64,000 bases of DNA from Paroceanicella profunda (GTDB taxonomy: Bacteria > Pseudomonadota > Alphaproteobacteria > Rhodobacterales > Rhodobacteraceae). Shown here piece by piece: positions 20,584 to 31,300 of the stretch (its first letter is position 1; every line of letters starts with the position of its first letter). The stretch lies in the NCBI RefSeq assembly GCF_005887635.2, contig NZ_CP040818.1, positions 3,378,501 through 3,442,500 on the forward strand, in the 5' to 3' direction. The translations under genes were made by a program, and so were the position numbers. The notes below the pieces were generated by a model. It made no database searches, was not told the origin of the DNA, and saw nothing but the letters and a program-made list of their open reading frames with translations.

Positions 20584-21879
20584 TCACTCCGCCGCCACGG
20601 CGGAGACGCGGCCGGTGCGCTTCGCCTTGATACGGTCCTCGATCTCGTTGCGGTAATGCCGGATCAGGCCCTGGATCGGCCAGGCCGCGGCATCGCCGAG
20701 GGCGCAGATCGTGTGGCCCTCCACCTGCTTGGTGACGTCGAGGAGCATGTCGATCTCCTCCGGCTCGGCATCGCCGGTGACCAGCCGGTCCATCACGCGC
20801 ATCATCCAGCCGGTGCCCTCGCGGCAGGGGGTGCACTGGCCGCAGCTCTCGTGCTTGAAGAATTTCGCCAGCCGCCACACCGCCTTGATGACATCGGTGT
20901 TCTGGTCCATCACGATCATGCAGGCGGTGCCGAAGGAGGACTTCAGCTCGCGCATGCCGTCGTAATCCATGATCGCGGTGTCGCAGAGATCGGCCGGCAG
21001 GATCGGGCAGGATGCGCCGCCGGGGATGATCGCCTTCAGGTTCTTCCAGCCGCCGCGGATGCCGCCGCCATGCTTCTCGATGAGCTCCTTCATCGAGATC
21101 GACATGCTCTCTTCCACCACGCAGGGCGTGTTCACGTGGCCGGACATGGCGAAGAGCTTCACGCCGGCGTTGTTCGGCCGCCCGAAGGAGGAGAACCACG
21201 AGGCGCCGCGCCGCAGGATGGTCGGCGCCACGGCGATGGATTCCACGTTGTTCACCGTGGTCGGGCAGCCGTAGAGCCCGGTGTTGGCCGGGAACGGCGG
21301 CTTCATGCGCGGCATGCCCTTGCGGCCCTCGAGGCTCTCGAGCAGCGCGGTTTCCTCACCGCAGATGTAGGCGCCGGCGCCGTGGTGCAGGTAGACGTCG
21401 AAATCATAGCCGGACCCGCAGGCGTTCTTGCCGATCAGGCCGGCGTCATAGGCCTCGTCGATGGCGGTCTGCAGCGCCTCGCGCTCCCGGATGAACTCTC
21501 CGCGGATGTAGATGTAGGCGGCGATCGCCCCCATCCCGAACCCGGCCACGAGACAGCCCTCCACCAGCGTGTGCGGGTCATGGCGCATGATCTCGCGATC
21601 CTTGCAGGTCGCGGGCTCGGATTCGTCGGCATTGACCACCAGATAGGAGGGGCGGCCGTCGCTCTCCTTGGGCATGAAGGACCACTTCATGCCGGTGGGG
21701 AAACCCGCGCCGCCACGGCCGCGCAGGCCCGAGGTCTTCACCTCGCTGACAATCCAGTCGCGGCCCTTCGCGAGAAGCTCCGCCGTGCCGTCCCAATGGC
21801 CGCGCTTGCGGGCACCGGCGAGGCTACGGTCATGCATCCCGTAGATGTTGGTGAAGATGCGATCCTGATCCGCAAGCAT
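20584..21879 (-). CDS. nuoF: NADH-quinone oxidoreductase subunit F
   Basis: Catalytic NADH-oxidizing subunit of complex I, 431 residues, binding FMN and cluster N3. The glycine-rich [17 protein letters not shown] binds [17 protein letters not shown] lines the FMN site, and [12 protein letters not shown] supplies the [4Fe-4S] ligands. It lies two bases after the DUF5337 gene. Confidence 0.97.
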   Translation of the reverse strand: MLADQDRIFTNIYGMHDRSLAGARKRGHWDGTAELLAKGRDWIVSEVKTSGLRGRGGAGFPTGMKWSFMPKESDGRPSYLVVNADESEPATCKDREIMRHDPHTLVEGCLVAGFGMGAIAAYIYIRGEFIREREALQTAIDEAYDAGLIGKNACGSGYDFDVYLHHGAGAYICGEETALLESLEGRKGMPRMKPPFPANTGLYGCPTTVNNVESIAVAPTILRRGASWFSSFGRPNNAGVKLFAMSGHVNTPCVVEESMSISMKELIEKHGGGIRGGWKNLKAIIPGGASCPILPADLCDTAIMDYDGMRELKSSFGTACMIVMDQNTDVIKAVWRLAKFFKHESCGQCTPCREGTGWMMRVMDRLVTGDAEPEEIDMLLDVTKQVEGHTICALGDAAAWPIQGLIRHYRNEIEDRIKAKRTGRVSAVAAE

Positions 21880-21881
21880 GA

Positions 21882-22106
21882 TTACTTCCCTTCCTCACGG
21901 CCCTTGCGCCAGGCCCGGCAGAGCACGATCAGCGCCCAGGCAAAGCCTCCAAGCGCCGCAAAATCCAGCAGAAAAGCATAGCGGACGGGGAGACCGATCT
22001 CACCGCCAAGCATCGAGCCGCCCATCCACAGCAGCATGGTCGCCACGATCACGATGGCGGCTGCGCGGGTGTTCGTCCCTGTCTCGTTGCGGTCTGCCAT
22101 CGGCAT
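21882..22106 (-). CDS. DUF5337 two-helix membrane protein in nuo operon
   Basis: A 74-residue protein: a short charged N-terminus ([14 protein letters not shown]), two membrane helices (about 15-32 and 42-62) and a basic C-terminus ([11 protein letters not shown]). Such DUF5337 proteins recur between nuoE and nuoF in Rhodobacterales and correspond to one of the unidentified frames reported in the Rhodobacter nuo operon. Function is unknown; an assembly or accessory role in complex I is plausible. An alternative start is the ATG two codons downstream. A small hairpin (CCGCGGC at 22132-22138 with 22143-22149) lies in the spacer after nuoE. Confidence 0.75.
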   Translation of the reverse strand: MPMADRNETGTNTRAAAIVIVATMLLWMGGSMLGGEIGLPVRYAFLLDFAALGGFAWALIVLCRAWRKGREEGK

Positions 22107-22169
22107 GTCCGTTCGCTTTTCCTGCGTTGGACCGCGGCGGATGCCGCGGCCCGGTTCCGTCAGTCGGGC

Positions 22170-23285
22170 TCAGGCCTTCGGGCCGAGAGCCTCCTTCGCC
22201 TTGGCCACCCAGTTCTCGCGCAAGGGCCGCCCGTTCAGGAAGCCGATCTGCGCGTCGATCCACACCAGGTTCTCCGGCGTCCAGGCGGCGATCTGGTCGA
22301 GATGGTAGATGCCGATGGCGTTCAGCGCCTTCTCGGCCTTGGGGCCGAGACCGGAAATCGCCTGCAAGGAATCGGCCTGCCCGTCCCGCGGGCCGTCCAG
22401 ACGCGCGGGCGCGACACCGGCATCCGCCTCTGCCACGTGGTCGGTACCCTCGGGGCGCCCCTTGGATTCCGTCGCGTGAAGCTCCTCGGCGGCCTGGCGC
22501 TCCCCCTGCTCTGGAACCGGCGGCTCCGGGTCCGTCGCCGGCCCCTCGGCCTGATGGGCCGGGCCCTCCACTTGTCGGGCGGGGCCGGGCTGGTAGGCAT
22601 AGGGCGTCTCGTCCCCGGTGATGCGGGCGATGGTGTCCGCGAGCACGAGTGCGCGGTCCACGGAGGCGTTGTGCTTGTCCTGCGGAATGGCGAACTGCTT
22701 GAGCGCGGTCACGCCGCCGGCGGGCTCTGCCGCGAACCGACCGATGCGCGACCCGGGCACGGGCACTTCGCCGCGGGCGAGCGTCTCGAGGATGTCGATG
22801 AAGCTCTCACGCGAGAGATCCTCATAGAAATCCTTGCCGATCTGAACCATCGGTGCGTTCGCGCAAGCGCCGAGGCACTCCACCTCTTCCCAGGAGAACC
22901 GGCCGTCCCCGCTGAGCTCGAAGGCGTGCGGCGCGATCTTCTCCCGGCACACCGAGATCAGGTCCTCCGCGCCGCAAATCATGCAGGACGTGGTGCCGCA
23001 CACCTGGATATGTGCCGTCTTCCCAACGGGTTGTAGCTGGAACATGAAGTAGAATGTGGCGATTTCCAGAACGCGGATATAGGCCATCCCGAGGAACTCG
23101 GCCACATACTCGATGGCGGGCCGGGACACCCAGCCCTCCTGCTCCTGAGCGCGCCAGAGCAGCGGGATCACGGCCGACGCCTGACGCCCCTCGGGGTATT
23201 TCAGCAGCTGCCCCTTCGCCCATTCCAGGTTGGCGTCGGTGAAAGCGAAGCTCTCGGGCTGTTCGGGGTGAAGACGGCGGAGCAT
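22170..23285 (-). CDS. nuoE: NADH-quinone oxidoreductase subunit E with C-terminal extension
   Basis: Thioredoxin-fold [2Fe-2S] subunit of the NADH module; ligands are C96, C101, C137 and C141. The 371 residues are about twice the E. coli length. After residue 220 comes a charged, low-complexity linker, and from about 290 a helix-hairpin-helix-like domain ([32 protein letters not shown]), as known for Rhodobacterales NuoE. The ATG at 23285 shares a base with the stop of the 65-residue membrane protein gene; longer frames upstream are not conserved-looking. Confidence 0.94.
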   Translation of the reverse strand: MLRRLHPEQPESFAFTDANLEWAKGQLLKYPEGRQASAVIPLLWRAQEQEGWVSRPAIEYVAEFLGMAYIRVLEIATFYFMFQLQPVGKTAHIQVCGTTSCMICGAEDLISVCREKIAPHAFELSGDGRFSWEEVECLGACANAPMVQIGKDFYEDLSRESFIDILETLARGEVPVPGSRIGRFAAEPAGGVTALKQFAIPQDKHNASVDRALVLADTIARITGDETPYAYQPGPARQVEGPAHQAEGPATDPEPPVPEQGERQAAEELHATESKGRPEGTDHVAEADAGVAPARLDGPRDGQADSLQAISGLGPKAEKALNAIGIYHLDQIAAWTPENLVWIDAQIGFLNGRPLRENWVAKAKEALGPKA

Positions 23286-23482
23286 CAGGCCCTCCAGAGA
23301 ATTGAGACAACGGCCGCGGCAACCGAGGCCACGATGCCGATGACGAGCGCGGCGGCTGAACTGCTGTGCCCGAAGTAACGCATGCCGCCGAACACCGCGA
23401 GACCGATCGGCGCGAACAGGATCGTGGTGGCGAACACCGCCCCCATCACCTTGCCCGTTTCTGCCCACTGCGTAAGGCTCAT
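23285..23482 (-). CDS. Small two-helix membrane protein between nuoD and nuoE
   Basis: A 65-residue hydrophobic protein, with helices near residues 13-33 and 43-63 and a short N-terminus ([11 protein letters not shown]). It is linked by one-base stop/start overlaps to nuoD (23482) and nuoE (23285), so it is translated with them. I do not recognise a named family. Its place fits one of the unidentified small frames reported in Rhodobacter nuo operons. It is probably an accessory or assembly factor of complex I, by context only. Confidence 0.75.
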   Translation of the reverse strand: MSLTQWAETGKVMGAVFATTILFAPIGLAVFGGMRYFGHSSSAAALVIGIVASVAAAVVSILWRA

Positions 23483-24693
23483 CAGCGGTCCACCTCGCCG
23501 AACACGATGTCGAGCGAGCCGAGGATGGCGGAAACATCGGCCAGCTGGTGGCCCTTGCAGATGTGGTCCATCGAGGCGAGATGCGCATACCCGGGTGCGC
23601 GGATCTTGGCGCGATAGGGCTTGTTGGAACCGTCGGACACGAGATAGACGCCGAATTCGCCCTTCGGCGCCTCGACGCAGGCATAGACCTCGCCCGCGGG
23701 CACATGGAAACCCTCGGTGTAGAGCTTGAAGTGGTGGATGAGCGCCTCCATCGAGGTTTTCATCTCACCGCGCGGCGGCGGGGCGATCTTGCCGCGCACC
23801 ATCACGTCTTCGCCCTTGGTCTTCTCAAGCTTTTCAATGGCCTGGCGCATGATCTTCACGCTCTCGCGCATCTCCTGCATGCGACAGATGTAGCGGTCAT
23901 AGCAGTCACCGTTGCGCCCCACGGGGATGCGGAAGTCGAACTCGTCATAGCATTCGTAGGGCTGCGCGCGCCGCAGGTCCCAGGCCATGCCGGAGCCGCG
24001 CACCATCACGCCGGAATAGCCGTAGTCCAGCGCCTCCTGCTGCGAGATGATGGCGATGTTCACGTTGCGCTGCTTGAAGATGCGGTTCTCGGTGATGAGC
24101 CCGTCCAGGTCGTCCAGCACCTGGGGGAATTCCTCGGTCCACTGGAAGATGTCGTCGATCAGCTTCGGCGGCAGGTCCTGGTGAACGCCGCCGGGGCGGA
24201 AATAGGCGGCGTGGAATCGGGCGCCGGAGGCCCGCTCGTAGAAGATCACCAGCTTCTCGCGCTCCTCGAAGCCCCAGAGCGGCGGGGTGAGCGCGCCCAC
24301 GTCCATGGCCTGGGTGGTGACGTTGAGCAGGTGGTTCAGGATGCGGCCGATCTCGCAGTAGAGCACCCGGATCAGCGAGGCGCGGCGCGAGATCACCGTG
24401 CCGGTGAGCTTCTCGATCGCCAGGCACCAGGCGTGTTCCTGGTTCATCGGCGCCACGTAGTCCAGCCTGTCGAAATACGGCAGGTTCTGCAGGTAGGTGC
24501 GGCTTTCCATCAGCTTCTCGGTGCCGCGGTGCAGCAGGCCGATGTGCGGGTCCGTGCGCTCCACGATCTCGCCGTCCAGCTCCAGCACCATGCGCAGCAC
24601 GCCGTGCGCGGCCGGGTGCTGGGGCCCGAAGTTGATGTTGAAGTTCCGGATCCGCTGTTCGCCGGTGAGGATGTCCTGGGAACCGTCCATCAT
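23482..24693 (-). CDS. nuoD: NADH-quinone oxidoreductase subunit D
   Basis: The 49-kDa subunit that forms the quinone site with NuoB and NuoH, 403 residues. Family segments are [22 protein letters not shown] (quinone-site His and Tyr region), [14 protein letters not shown], and the C-terminal [11 protein letters not shown]. The MMDGSQ start at 24693 follows a GGAAAGGGG ribosome site; a longer frame into the spacer is not credible. The ATG overlaps the stop of a 29-codon microORF. In E. coli nuoC and nuoD are fused; here they are separate, with a sulfotransferase gene between. Confidence 0.96.
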   Translation of the reverse strand: MMDGSQDILTGEQRIRNFNINFGPQHPAAHGVLRMVLELDGEIVERTDPHIGLLHRGTEKLMESRTYLQNLPYFDRLDYVAPMNQEHAWCLAIEKLTGTVISRRASLIRVLYCEIGRILNHLLNVTTQAMDVGALTPPLWGFEEREKLVIFYERASGARFHAAYFRPGGVHQDLPPKLIDDIFQWTEEFPQVLDDLDGLITENRIFKQRNVNIAIISQQEALDYGYSGVMVRGSGMAWDLRRAQPYECYDEFDFRIPVGRNGDCYDRYICRMQEMRESVKIMRQAIEKLEKTKGEDVMVRGKIAPPPRGEMKTSMEALIHHFKLYTEGFHVPAGEVYACVEAPKGEFGVYLVSDGSNKPYRAKIRAPGYAHLASMDHICKGHQLADVSAILGSLDIVFGEVDR

Positions 24694-24779
24694 GCGACCC
24701 CTTTCCTGTACTGTCCCGCCACGAGGCCGTGGGGGAGAAACGCGTTGCGGCGCGATGCGTGCTGCTCTGCCTGGATCAT
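24690..24779 (-). CDS. Candidate 29-residue microprotein between sulfotransferase gene and nuoD
   Basis: Starts at the ATG at 24779, six bases after a perfect GGAGGT ribosome site that lies in the last codons of the sulfotransferase gene. It ends in TGA overlapping the nuoD start (GCATGATG). The product is basic and polar (begins [18 protein letters not shown], ends YRKGVA). The strong ribosome site and the fit to the spacer support translation. The nuoD ribosome site lies inside it, so it may serve to couple nuoD translation. No known homolog is recognised. Confidence 0.5.
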   Translation of the reverse strand: MIQAEQHASRRNAFLPHGLVAGQYRKGVA

Positions 24780-24781
24780 GA

Positions 24782-25708
24782 TCACACCTCCGCCCGGGCG
24801 GGGAGATACGCCATCTGACGGCGCCAGGCCGCGGGAAGCGCGTCGCCGAAACGCTCCGCGATGAAGGTGTAATCGGCTGCCAGCGCCGCGACGCCGGCGG
24901 CGCGACGCTCCGTGTCGATCTCGAGCCGGCGTCCGGCGTTCGACGGTGCCACCGCGCCGCCCGGATGCGCCGGCAGGCCGAGGAACGCGGTGATGCGGCC
25001 CAGGGTCTCCGGCGTGAAGAGATCCTCGAAGAAGACGGTGAGACTGTGCCCGGCGGGCACTGCCGCCTCCAGCTCGGTAAGGGTGCGCAGGTAGTCCGAC
25101 CGCTCGGACTGGCGGGGCTGCTCGCCTGCCAGCACGGCGTCATACCAGCGCCGCACGGTCGACGCGAAGTCGGTGCCCCGCGCCTCGGCCTCGCGCGCGC
25201 CGGTCATCCGCATGGCCGACCAGAGCCGCTCCACCGGATCGCGCAGCACGAAGAGAAAGCGCGTCCGGGGCGCGACCGCGGCCATGCGCGCGAAGCCCGC
25301 CCGGTCCAGCGTGGCGTAGGAGGGCGTGATGTCGGTCACCACCGGCTGGCCGCGATGGTCGGCGAACAGCCAGTCGAGATAGGCGCTGTCGCTCTCCGGG
25401 TCCCCGGCATGGATGGAGAGCAGCTTCACCATGCGCTCGGCCTGGCCGTGCAGGTTGGCGAAATGCTTCGGGCCACCGGCCGTGCGCAGGCGCTTGGCGA
25501 TGTCCTCGAGCTGACGCGCGCGCAGGGTGACATGCCCGCGCTCCCCCGGATGCAGCAGGGCATCGAAGTAATGCGCCTCCTTCACCGGGGAGACATGCAC
25601 GGCCGGATTGGTCGCGAACCAGTCGTGGAGCCAGGTGGTCCCCGCCTTCTGCGCGCCGATACCGAATAGCACTGTCGCCTGAATGTCCTGCACGGGCTCC
25701 GCTCTCAT
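24782..25708 (-). CDS. Sulfotransferase family protein inside the nuo operon
   Basis: Cytosolic PAPS-dependent sulfotransferase fold, 308 residues. The 5'-phosphosulfate loop [13 protein letters not shown] (residues 18-30, with K21) and the 3'-phosphate motif [11 protein letters not shown] are complete. Such proteins sulfate carbohydrates, lipids or small molecules, but the acceptor cannot be inferred. It lies between nuoC (9 bp gap) and nuoD, on the same strand and without a separate promoter or terminator that I can see. It has nothing obvious to do with complex I and may be a later insertion that left the operon reading through. Confidence 0.88.
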   Translation of the reverse strand: MRAEPVQDIQATVLFGIGAQKAGTTWLHDWFATNPAVHVSPVKEAHYFDALLHPGERGHVTLRARQLEDIAKRLRTAGGPKHFANLHGQAERMVKLLSIHAGDPESDSAYLDWLFADHRGQPVVTDITPSYATLDRAGFARMAAVAPRTRFLFVLRDPVERLWSAMRMTGAREAEARGTDFASTVRRWYDAVLAGEQPRQSERSDYLRTLTELEAAVPAGHSLTVFFEDLFTPETLGRITAFLGLPAHPGGAVAPSNAGRRLEIDTERRAAGVAALAADYTFIAERFGDALPAAWRRQMAYLPARAEV

Positions 25709-25717
25709 CGGGAAGGC

Positions 25718-26323
25718 TTACGCCTTCTCCTGTTTCTCGTCACCGGGGAGGATGTACTGCGCGCCCTCCCAGGGGCTCATGAAATCGAACAGGCGATAGT
25801 CCTGCACCAGTTCGACCGGCTCGTAGACGACGCGCTTCGCGCTTTCGTCGTAACGGGTCTCGACATAGCCCGTGGTGGGGAAATCCTTGCGCAGCGGATG
25901 GCCGCGGAAGCCGTAGTCGGTGAGGATGCGCCGCAGGTCCGGGTGGCCGGAGAACAGCACGCCGAACATGTCGAACACCTCGCGCTCGAACCAGTTCGCC
26001 GAAGGGTGGATCGGGGTGATCGACGGCACGATCTCGTCCTCGCGCACCTGAACCTTGAGGCGGATTCGCAGGTTCTGATGCATGGAGAGGAAGTGGTAGA
26101 CCACCTCGAAGCGCCGGTCGCGCTCCGGATAGTCGGCGGCCGTGATGTCGATGAGCGTGCCGAAGCGGCAGGCCCGGTCGTCGCGCAGGAAGCTCACCAG
26201 GTCCGGGATCTGGGTGCGCGCCACGATCACCGTGAGCTCGTCATAGGCGATGGTCGCCGAGACGAAGGCATCCGGTTTGCGCAGCTCCAGGAGCGCGGCG
26301 AGTTCGGTAAGGGCGTCGCTCAT
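25718..26323 (-). CDS. nuoC: NADH-quinone oxidoreductase subunit C
   Basis: The 30-kDa peripheral-arm subunit, 201 residues. The signature [15 protein letters not shown] and the [16 protein letters not shown] stretch are clear, as is the [18 protein letters not shown] motif. It follows nuoB by 9 bp. Confidence 0.96.
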   Translation of the reverse strand: MSDALTELAALLELRKPDAFVSATIAYDELTVIVARTQIPDLVSFLRDDRACRFGTLIDITAADYPERDRRFEVVYHFLSMHQNLRIRLKVQVREDEIVPSITPIHPSANWFEREVFDMFGVLFSGHPDLRRILTDYGFRGHPLRKDFPTTGYVETRYDESAKRVVYEPVELVQDYRLFDFMSPWEGAQYILPGDEKQEKA

Positions 26324-26332
26324 GTCTCCTCC

Positions 26333-26869
26333 TCAGCGCGCAATGGTGCCGGTGCGGCGGATCTTCCGCTGCAGCTGCAGGATGCCGTAGAGCAGCGCCT
26401 CCGCCGTCGGGGGGCAGCCGGGCACGTAGATGTCCACCGGCACGATGCGGTCACAGCCGCGCACCACCGAGTAGGAATAATGGTAGTAGCCGCCGCCATT
26501 GGCACAGGAGCCCATGGAGATCACGTAGCGCGGCTCCGGCATCTGGTCGTAGACCTTGCGCAGCGCCGGGGCCATCTTGTTGGTGAGCGTGCCGGCCACG
26601 ATCATCACGTCGGACTGGCGCGGGCTGGCGCGCGGCGCGAAGCCGAAGCGCTCGGCGTCGTAGCGCGGCATGGAGGTGTGCATCATCTCCACCGCGCAGC
26701 AGGCGAGGCCGAAGGTCATCCAGAACAGCGAGCCCGTGCGGGCCCAGTTGATCAGGTCATCCGCCGTGGTGAGCAGGAAGCCCTTGTCCGCGAGCTGGTC
26801 GGAAAGCTGGCGCGCCTGCACGTCCTTGTCCGGACCTGCCGTGGTGGCGAGAGCTGGCGTCATTCCCAT
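26333..26869 (-). CDS. nuoB: NADH-quinone oxidoreductase subunit B
   Basis: Carries cluster N2, the terminal [4Fe-4S] cluster that reduces quinone. The ligands are visible in [21 protein letters not shown] and [15 protein letters not shown] chose the ATG at 26869 (178 residues). The next ATG at 26863 overlaps the nuoA stop as ATGA and is an equally possible start; an upstream frame to 26890 is not. Confidence 0.96.
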   Translation of the reverse strand: MGMTPALATTAGPDKDVQARQLSDQLADKGFLLTTADDLINWARTGSLFWMTFGLACCAVEMMHTSMPRYDAERFGFAPRASPRQSDVMIVAGTLTNKMAPALRKVYDQMPEPRYVISMGSCANGGGYYHYSYSVVRGCDRIVPVDIYVPGCPPTAEALLYGILQLQRKIRRTGTIAR

Positions 26870-27225
26870 TCGAGCGCCCCTTTCTTCCATTCGTAGATGA
26901 AGCCCACGGTGAGCACGCCCAGGAACACGATCATCGACCAGAAGCCGAAGGTGCCCACGTCCTTGAAGGCCACGGCCCAGGGGAACAGGAAGGCGACCTC
27001 GAGGTCGAAGATGATGAAGAGGATGGAGACGAGGTAGAAGCGCACGTCGAATTTCATGCGCGCATCGTCAAAGGCGTTGAACCCGCACTCGTAGGCGGAA
27101 ATCTTCTCGGCGTCGGGCCGTCTTACGGCAAGCACCACAGCAGCGAGGATCAGGACGAGTCCCAGTCCGATGGCAATACCGAGAAAGATGAGAATGGGAA
27201 GATATTCCCTCAGAAGCTCGTCCAT
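26860..27225 (-). CDS. nuoA: NADH-quinone oxidoreductase subunit A
   Basis: First gene of the nuo operon: a 121-residue three-helix membrane subunit. The loop [26 protein letters not shown] contains the conserved Cys and acidic residues near the quinone site. An AAGGAG ribosome site lies just upstream of the ATG at 27225. Confidence 0.96.
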   Translation of the reverse strand: MDELLREYLPILIFLGIAIGLGLVLILAAVVLAVRRPDAEKISAYECGFNAFDDARMKFDVRFYLVSILFIIFDLEVAFLFPWAVAFKDVGTFGFWSMIVFLGVLTVGFIYEWKKGALEWE

Positions 27226-27631
27226 CGCGCTGCTCCTTTGCAGTCTGGCCAGGAACCCGGCATTCGGTGTTCCCGGATTTACCTTTACCGCAGTGCAAGG
27301 TCAACCGGACCGCGGTCGCCCCGGCGTCTGTCGGCGTATCCTTGCCGAACGTCGGCGATTGTTAGCCAATCCGGTGTTAACAAGGTGAAAACGCCCCATT
27401 CTGGCACAATTCTCACACTCGCACACATCCGGGAAATCCCGCAGCCCAATGAGTCGAAAAGTTTTTTTCTGCGAGGCCAGATCGTATCGTCGTCAGGCGC
27501 GCGAGAAGCGCGCCCTTGCCGGTGCCGCCTCCGAGTCGCGACTCGGACAGGCGCGTCCGCGAAACGACCGCAGGGCGGCGGCTGGCGCGGCCAGCTTGAC
27601 AGACAAACGATTACTGATGAAAGAAGAAAGA
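27226..27631. other. nuo operon upstream region
   Basis: No credible gene. It must hold the nuo promoter; a candidate pair is listed at 27276-27304. A T-run (AGTTTTTTTCTGC near 27461) lies between this region and the tRNA genes and could end the tRNA-Asp transcript on the opposite reading. Nothing else is recognised. Confidence 0.5.
27276..27304 (-). promoter_or_regulatory. Candidate sigma-70-type promoter of the nuo operon
   Basis: On the minus strand, TTGACC (27304-27299) and TAAATC (27281-27276) are 17 bp apart, about 50 bp upstream of the nuoA start. The -35 matches well; the -10 only partly. A promoter is expected here, but this exact pair is a guess. Confidence 0.35.
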
Positions 27632-27708
27632 TGGCGCGGTTGACGGGGCTCGAACCCGCGACCCCCGGCGTGACAGGCCGGTACTCTAACCAACTGAGCT
27701 ACAACCGC
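27632..27708 (-). tRNA. tRNA-Asp(GTC), downstream copy
   Basis: A 77-nt cloverleaf with acceptor stem GCGGTTG/CAACCGC, D arm AGCTCAGTTGGTTAGAG, anticodon stem-loop CCGGCCTGTCACGCCGG (anticodon GTC), T arm with GGTTCGAACCC, discriminator G and encoded CCA. It is identical in sequence to the copy at 27738-27814. Confidence 0.97.
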
Positions 27709-27737
27709 GCATCATGCCCGGGAGTGCCTTTCAGCAG

Positions 27738-27814
27738 TGGCGCGGTTGACGGGGCTCGAACCCGCGACCCCCGGCGTGACAGGCCGGTACTCTAACCAAC
27801 TGAGCTACAACCGC
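27738..27814 (-). tRNA. tRNA-Asp(GTC), promoter-proximal copy
   Basis: Same 77-nt sequence and structure as the downstream copy, with GTC anticodon and encoded CCA. The 29-bp spacer between copies is too short for a separate promoter, so the pair is probably one transcript from the promoter at 27851-27879. Confidence 0.97.
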
Positions 27815-28361
27815 TCGCCTTGCTGAAGGCACGCCCTTGGGCGTGGCGGGGTTTTATGTGCTGACGGGGGGGGCGTCAAGCGCGGATCTGACAGGTTTGC
27901 AGATATTCTTCACCCTGCCCCGCGCAGCCGGCGCAACGCCGCGCCGGAGCCCCCCGCGCAGGCCCGCCTGCCTGCCTTCGCGGCCACTCCCCGACCGCCA
28001 TGCATGCAATTCTCCCATCCGCCGGCACCCGCCCGAGGCGCTCCGGAGCCGGCGCCGGCGGACGCGTCGCCGTCCTTCGTCCCCACTGAACCCCTCACGA
28101 AATCAATGCCCTGCCGCCCGGCCCGCCCCCGTGCGACGCCAGGCCTGTCCGCCTGCACGAAGGACGGGCATTGCGGACAGGCTGCAACCCTCTCTGTGCG
28201 CTGGCACACAAAGCGGGCGTATCGGCTCACGATCGGCCCCGCCGCGCCGTATTTTCAGGTCGTGGCGAGCGCCACACTGCCGGAACAGGCGCGAAAGATA
28301 AGTCCAAATCCGGCCAATACACACCGCGTTGCAACTTGTTCTTGTAATGGGAGAGATGGAA
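27815..28361. other. Intergenic region between tRNA-Asp and RTX protease
   Basis: No credible gene. It contains the tRNA-Asp promoter near its left end and a small inverted repeat TGTGC...GCACA near 28195-28210. It also holds the leader of the protease gene, with a GGGAGAG ribosome site at 28349-28355. Short frames here look like chance in GC-rich DNA. Confidence 0.5.
27851..27879 (-). promoter_or_regulatory. Promoter of the tRNA-Asp pair
   Basis: On the minus strand, TTGACG (27879-27874) and TAAAAC (27856-27851) are separated by 17 bp. The start point would fall about 30 bp before the first tRNA-Asp. Both hexamers are close to consensus. Confidence 0.55.
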
Positions 28362-31300
28362 ATGGCCCACGAACCCGATGGCGTCATCGACTACGGTGCG
28401 ACCCCCTATACCAGCTTCACTGTAGGCAGCGGAGACCAGGATACGGATGGTCTCCTCGCCGGTGCGCGCTGGTCCAACGCCAGCCTGAGCTACAGCTTCA
28501 CCAGCGTGTTCGCCGGGGATTACTCCTCCGGCTATCCGAACTACAGTTCCCACAGCAGCTCCTTCAGCAGCTTTTCGGCCAAGCAGGAAGCTGCTGCCGA
28601 ATCCTGGCTGGCAATGTATGCCGCCGTCTCGGGCCTGAGCTTCATCGAGCTCGACGGTGCGCCCGGCGCGCTGGACGAGGACCAGGAAGCCACCCTGCGC
28701 TTCGCCAATTCCGGTCATCCCTCGACCGCCTATGCCTATTACCCCGGCAGCAGCGAATACAACGGCGACATGTGGTTCAACGGCTCCGGCGACGACCCGG
28801 ACATGGGCGACTACGACTGGCACACCATCGGGCATGAGCTGGGCCACGCGCTCGGGCTCAAGCACGGGCAGGAAACCGGGGGCATCGCCGGCGCGATGAC
28901 CGCGGCGCACGACTCGATGGAATTCTCCATCATGACCTACCGCTCCTATCAGGGTGACCCCCTCGTGGGCGGCTATTCCAACGGCTCGACCAGCTACGCC
29001 CAGTCCCTGATGATGTATGACATCGCCGCGATCCAGGAGATGTACGGGGCGAATTTCTCCACCAACAACACCTCCACCACCTACACCTTCTCCACCACCA
29101 CCGGAGAGATGTCGATCAACGGGGTCGGCCAGGGCGCGCCGCTGGGCAACATCATCTTCCGCACCATCTGGGACGGCAACGGCACGGACACCTACGACCT
29201 GTCGAACTACAGCACCGACCTCGATATCGACCTGCGCCCCGGCTACTGGATCGACCTCGACAAGAACGCCAACTTCCAGACCGCCTACCTGGGTGACGGC
29301 AACTACGCCCGCGGCAGCATCTTCAACGCCCTGCAGTACAACGGCGACACCCGCTCGCTGATCGAGAACGCCAACGGCGGCTCGGGCGATGACACCATCT
29401 ACGGCAACGCGGCGAACAACACCCTGCGCGGCAACGCCGGAAATGACCGTGTCGACGGCGGCATGAAGAATTCCACCGTGGGCACCGGCAACGACTACCT
29501 CTACGGCGGCAGCGGCAACGACCAGGTCGACGGCGACGACGGCAACGATTACGGCTACGGGGGCAGCGGCTCCGACTATGTCTATGGCGACGAGGGCAGC
29601 GACTTCCTCTACGGCGCCGACGACATCTCCGGCAACGGGTCGCTGGCCGGCGATGTGGACAGGCTCTACGGCGGCGCCGACAACGACTACCTGCGCGGCG
29701 GCGACAACGTGGACTACCTCTACGGCGGCACGCAGGACGACGAGTTGCGCGGCAACGCCGGCAACGACTACCTCTACGGCGGCGGCGGTGTGGACGAAGC
29801 GGACTACTCCCAGGCCACGGGCGCCGTCACGGTGAACCTGGAAACCGGAACCGCCACGGGCGCCGACGGCAACGACGTGCTCGGCACGATCGAGAACATC
29901 GAGGGCTCGGGCTACAGCGACACGCTGACCGGAGATTCGAAGAACAACGTGATCCGCGGCGGCGCCGGCTATGACACGATCACGGCCGGCGCGGGCGCCG
30001 ACACCGTCTACGGCGGTGCCGATGGCGACACGTTCATCGACACCCACACCGGCGGCTCCGCCTTCGACCATTACGACGGCGGCTCCGGCTCCGACACGCT
30101 GGTGAGCGACGAGACCTGGGTCGACTCGGTTCTGTTCAGCATCGCCAACGGCGCGATGACCTACAACGGCAGCACCTACGACACCTTCACCGGCATCGAG
30201 AACTTCACCCTGGGCGGCGGCGCGGACTTCTACGGCGACGCCAATGCCAACCGGGTGATCATCAACGACACCGGCCCCTCCTCCAGCAACACCATCCTCA
30301 CCTATGGCGGCAACGACCAGGTCTACTCCGGCATCGGAAACGACTACGTGAGTGCCGGCGACGGCGATTACGACTACGTCTACGAGACCAGCGGCAACGA
30401 CACGCTCTACGGCGGTGCCGGCGCCTACGACTATCTCAGCTATGCCAACACCGTCGGCGCCGTCCACATCGATGTCGGCGCCAACACCGTCACCGGCGAC
30501 GGCGGAAACGACTACATCTCCGGCTTCGAGCGCTTCGCCCTGGCGCATGGCGGCTCCAGCTTCGTGGGCACCTCCGGCGCGGAGACCGTCTATGGCGGCA
30601 CCGGCGACGATGTGATCGACCTGGGCACCGGCGTGGACTACGTCTCCGCCTCGAGCGGCAACGACACGGTCATCGACCGCGACTCGAGCTCGGGCGAATA
30701 CGCCTACGGCGGCGCGGGGAACGACACCTACGTGAACGATCTCACCTATGTCGACTCGGTGCTCTTCGACATGAGCGCCGGGCAGATGACCTACGCCTCC
30801 TCCGTCTACAAGAACTTCTCCAGCTTCGAGAACCTCACCACCGGCGGCGGCGCGGACGTGATCGGCACCAACGGCGCCAACATCATCACCGTGAACGACA
30901 ACGGCGGCTACAACGAGAACTCCGTCAGCGGCGGCGGCGGCAATGACGTGATCCGCACCAACTCCGGCGATGACCTGCTCTTCGGCGGCGACGGCGTGGA
31001 CACGCTCTACTCCGGCGCCGGCAACGACATGGCCTACGGCGGCAACCAGGGCGACCTCATCTACGGCGCGAACGGGGATGACTACATCGACGGCGGCGGC
31101 CAGTGGGACCGGCTCTACGGCGGCAACGGCAACGACACGCTCGTCGGCGGCTGGGGCAACGACAAGCTGGACGGCGGCACCGGGGACGACCTCCTGGAAG
31201 GCAACGGCGGCAGCGACACCTTCATCTTCACCGCGAACTGGGGTGACGACACGATCGTGAACGGCGACTTCACCGCCGGCACCGGCACCGAGGACGTGCT

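Noticed and set aside
28227..30548. 773-residue minus-strand open frame across the RTX protease
   Set aside because: Mirror of the repeated GGC-rich RTX codons; its Val/Ala/Gly repeats follow the nonapeptide period of the real gene.
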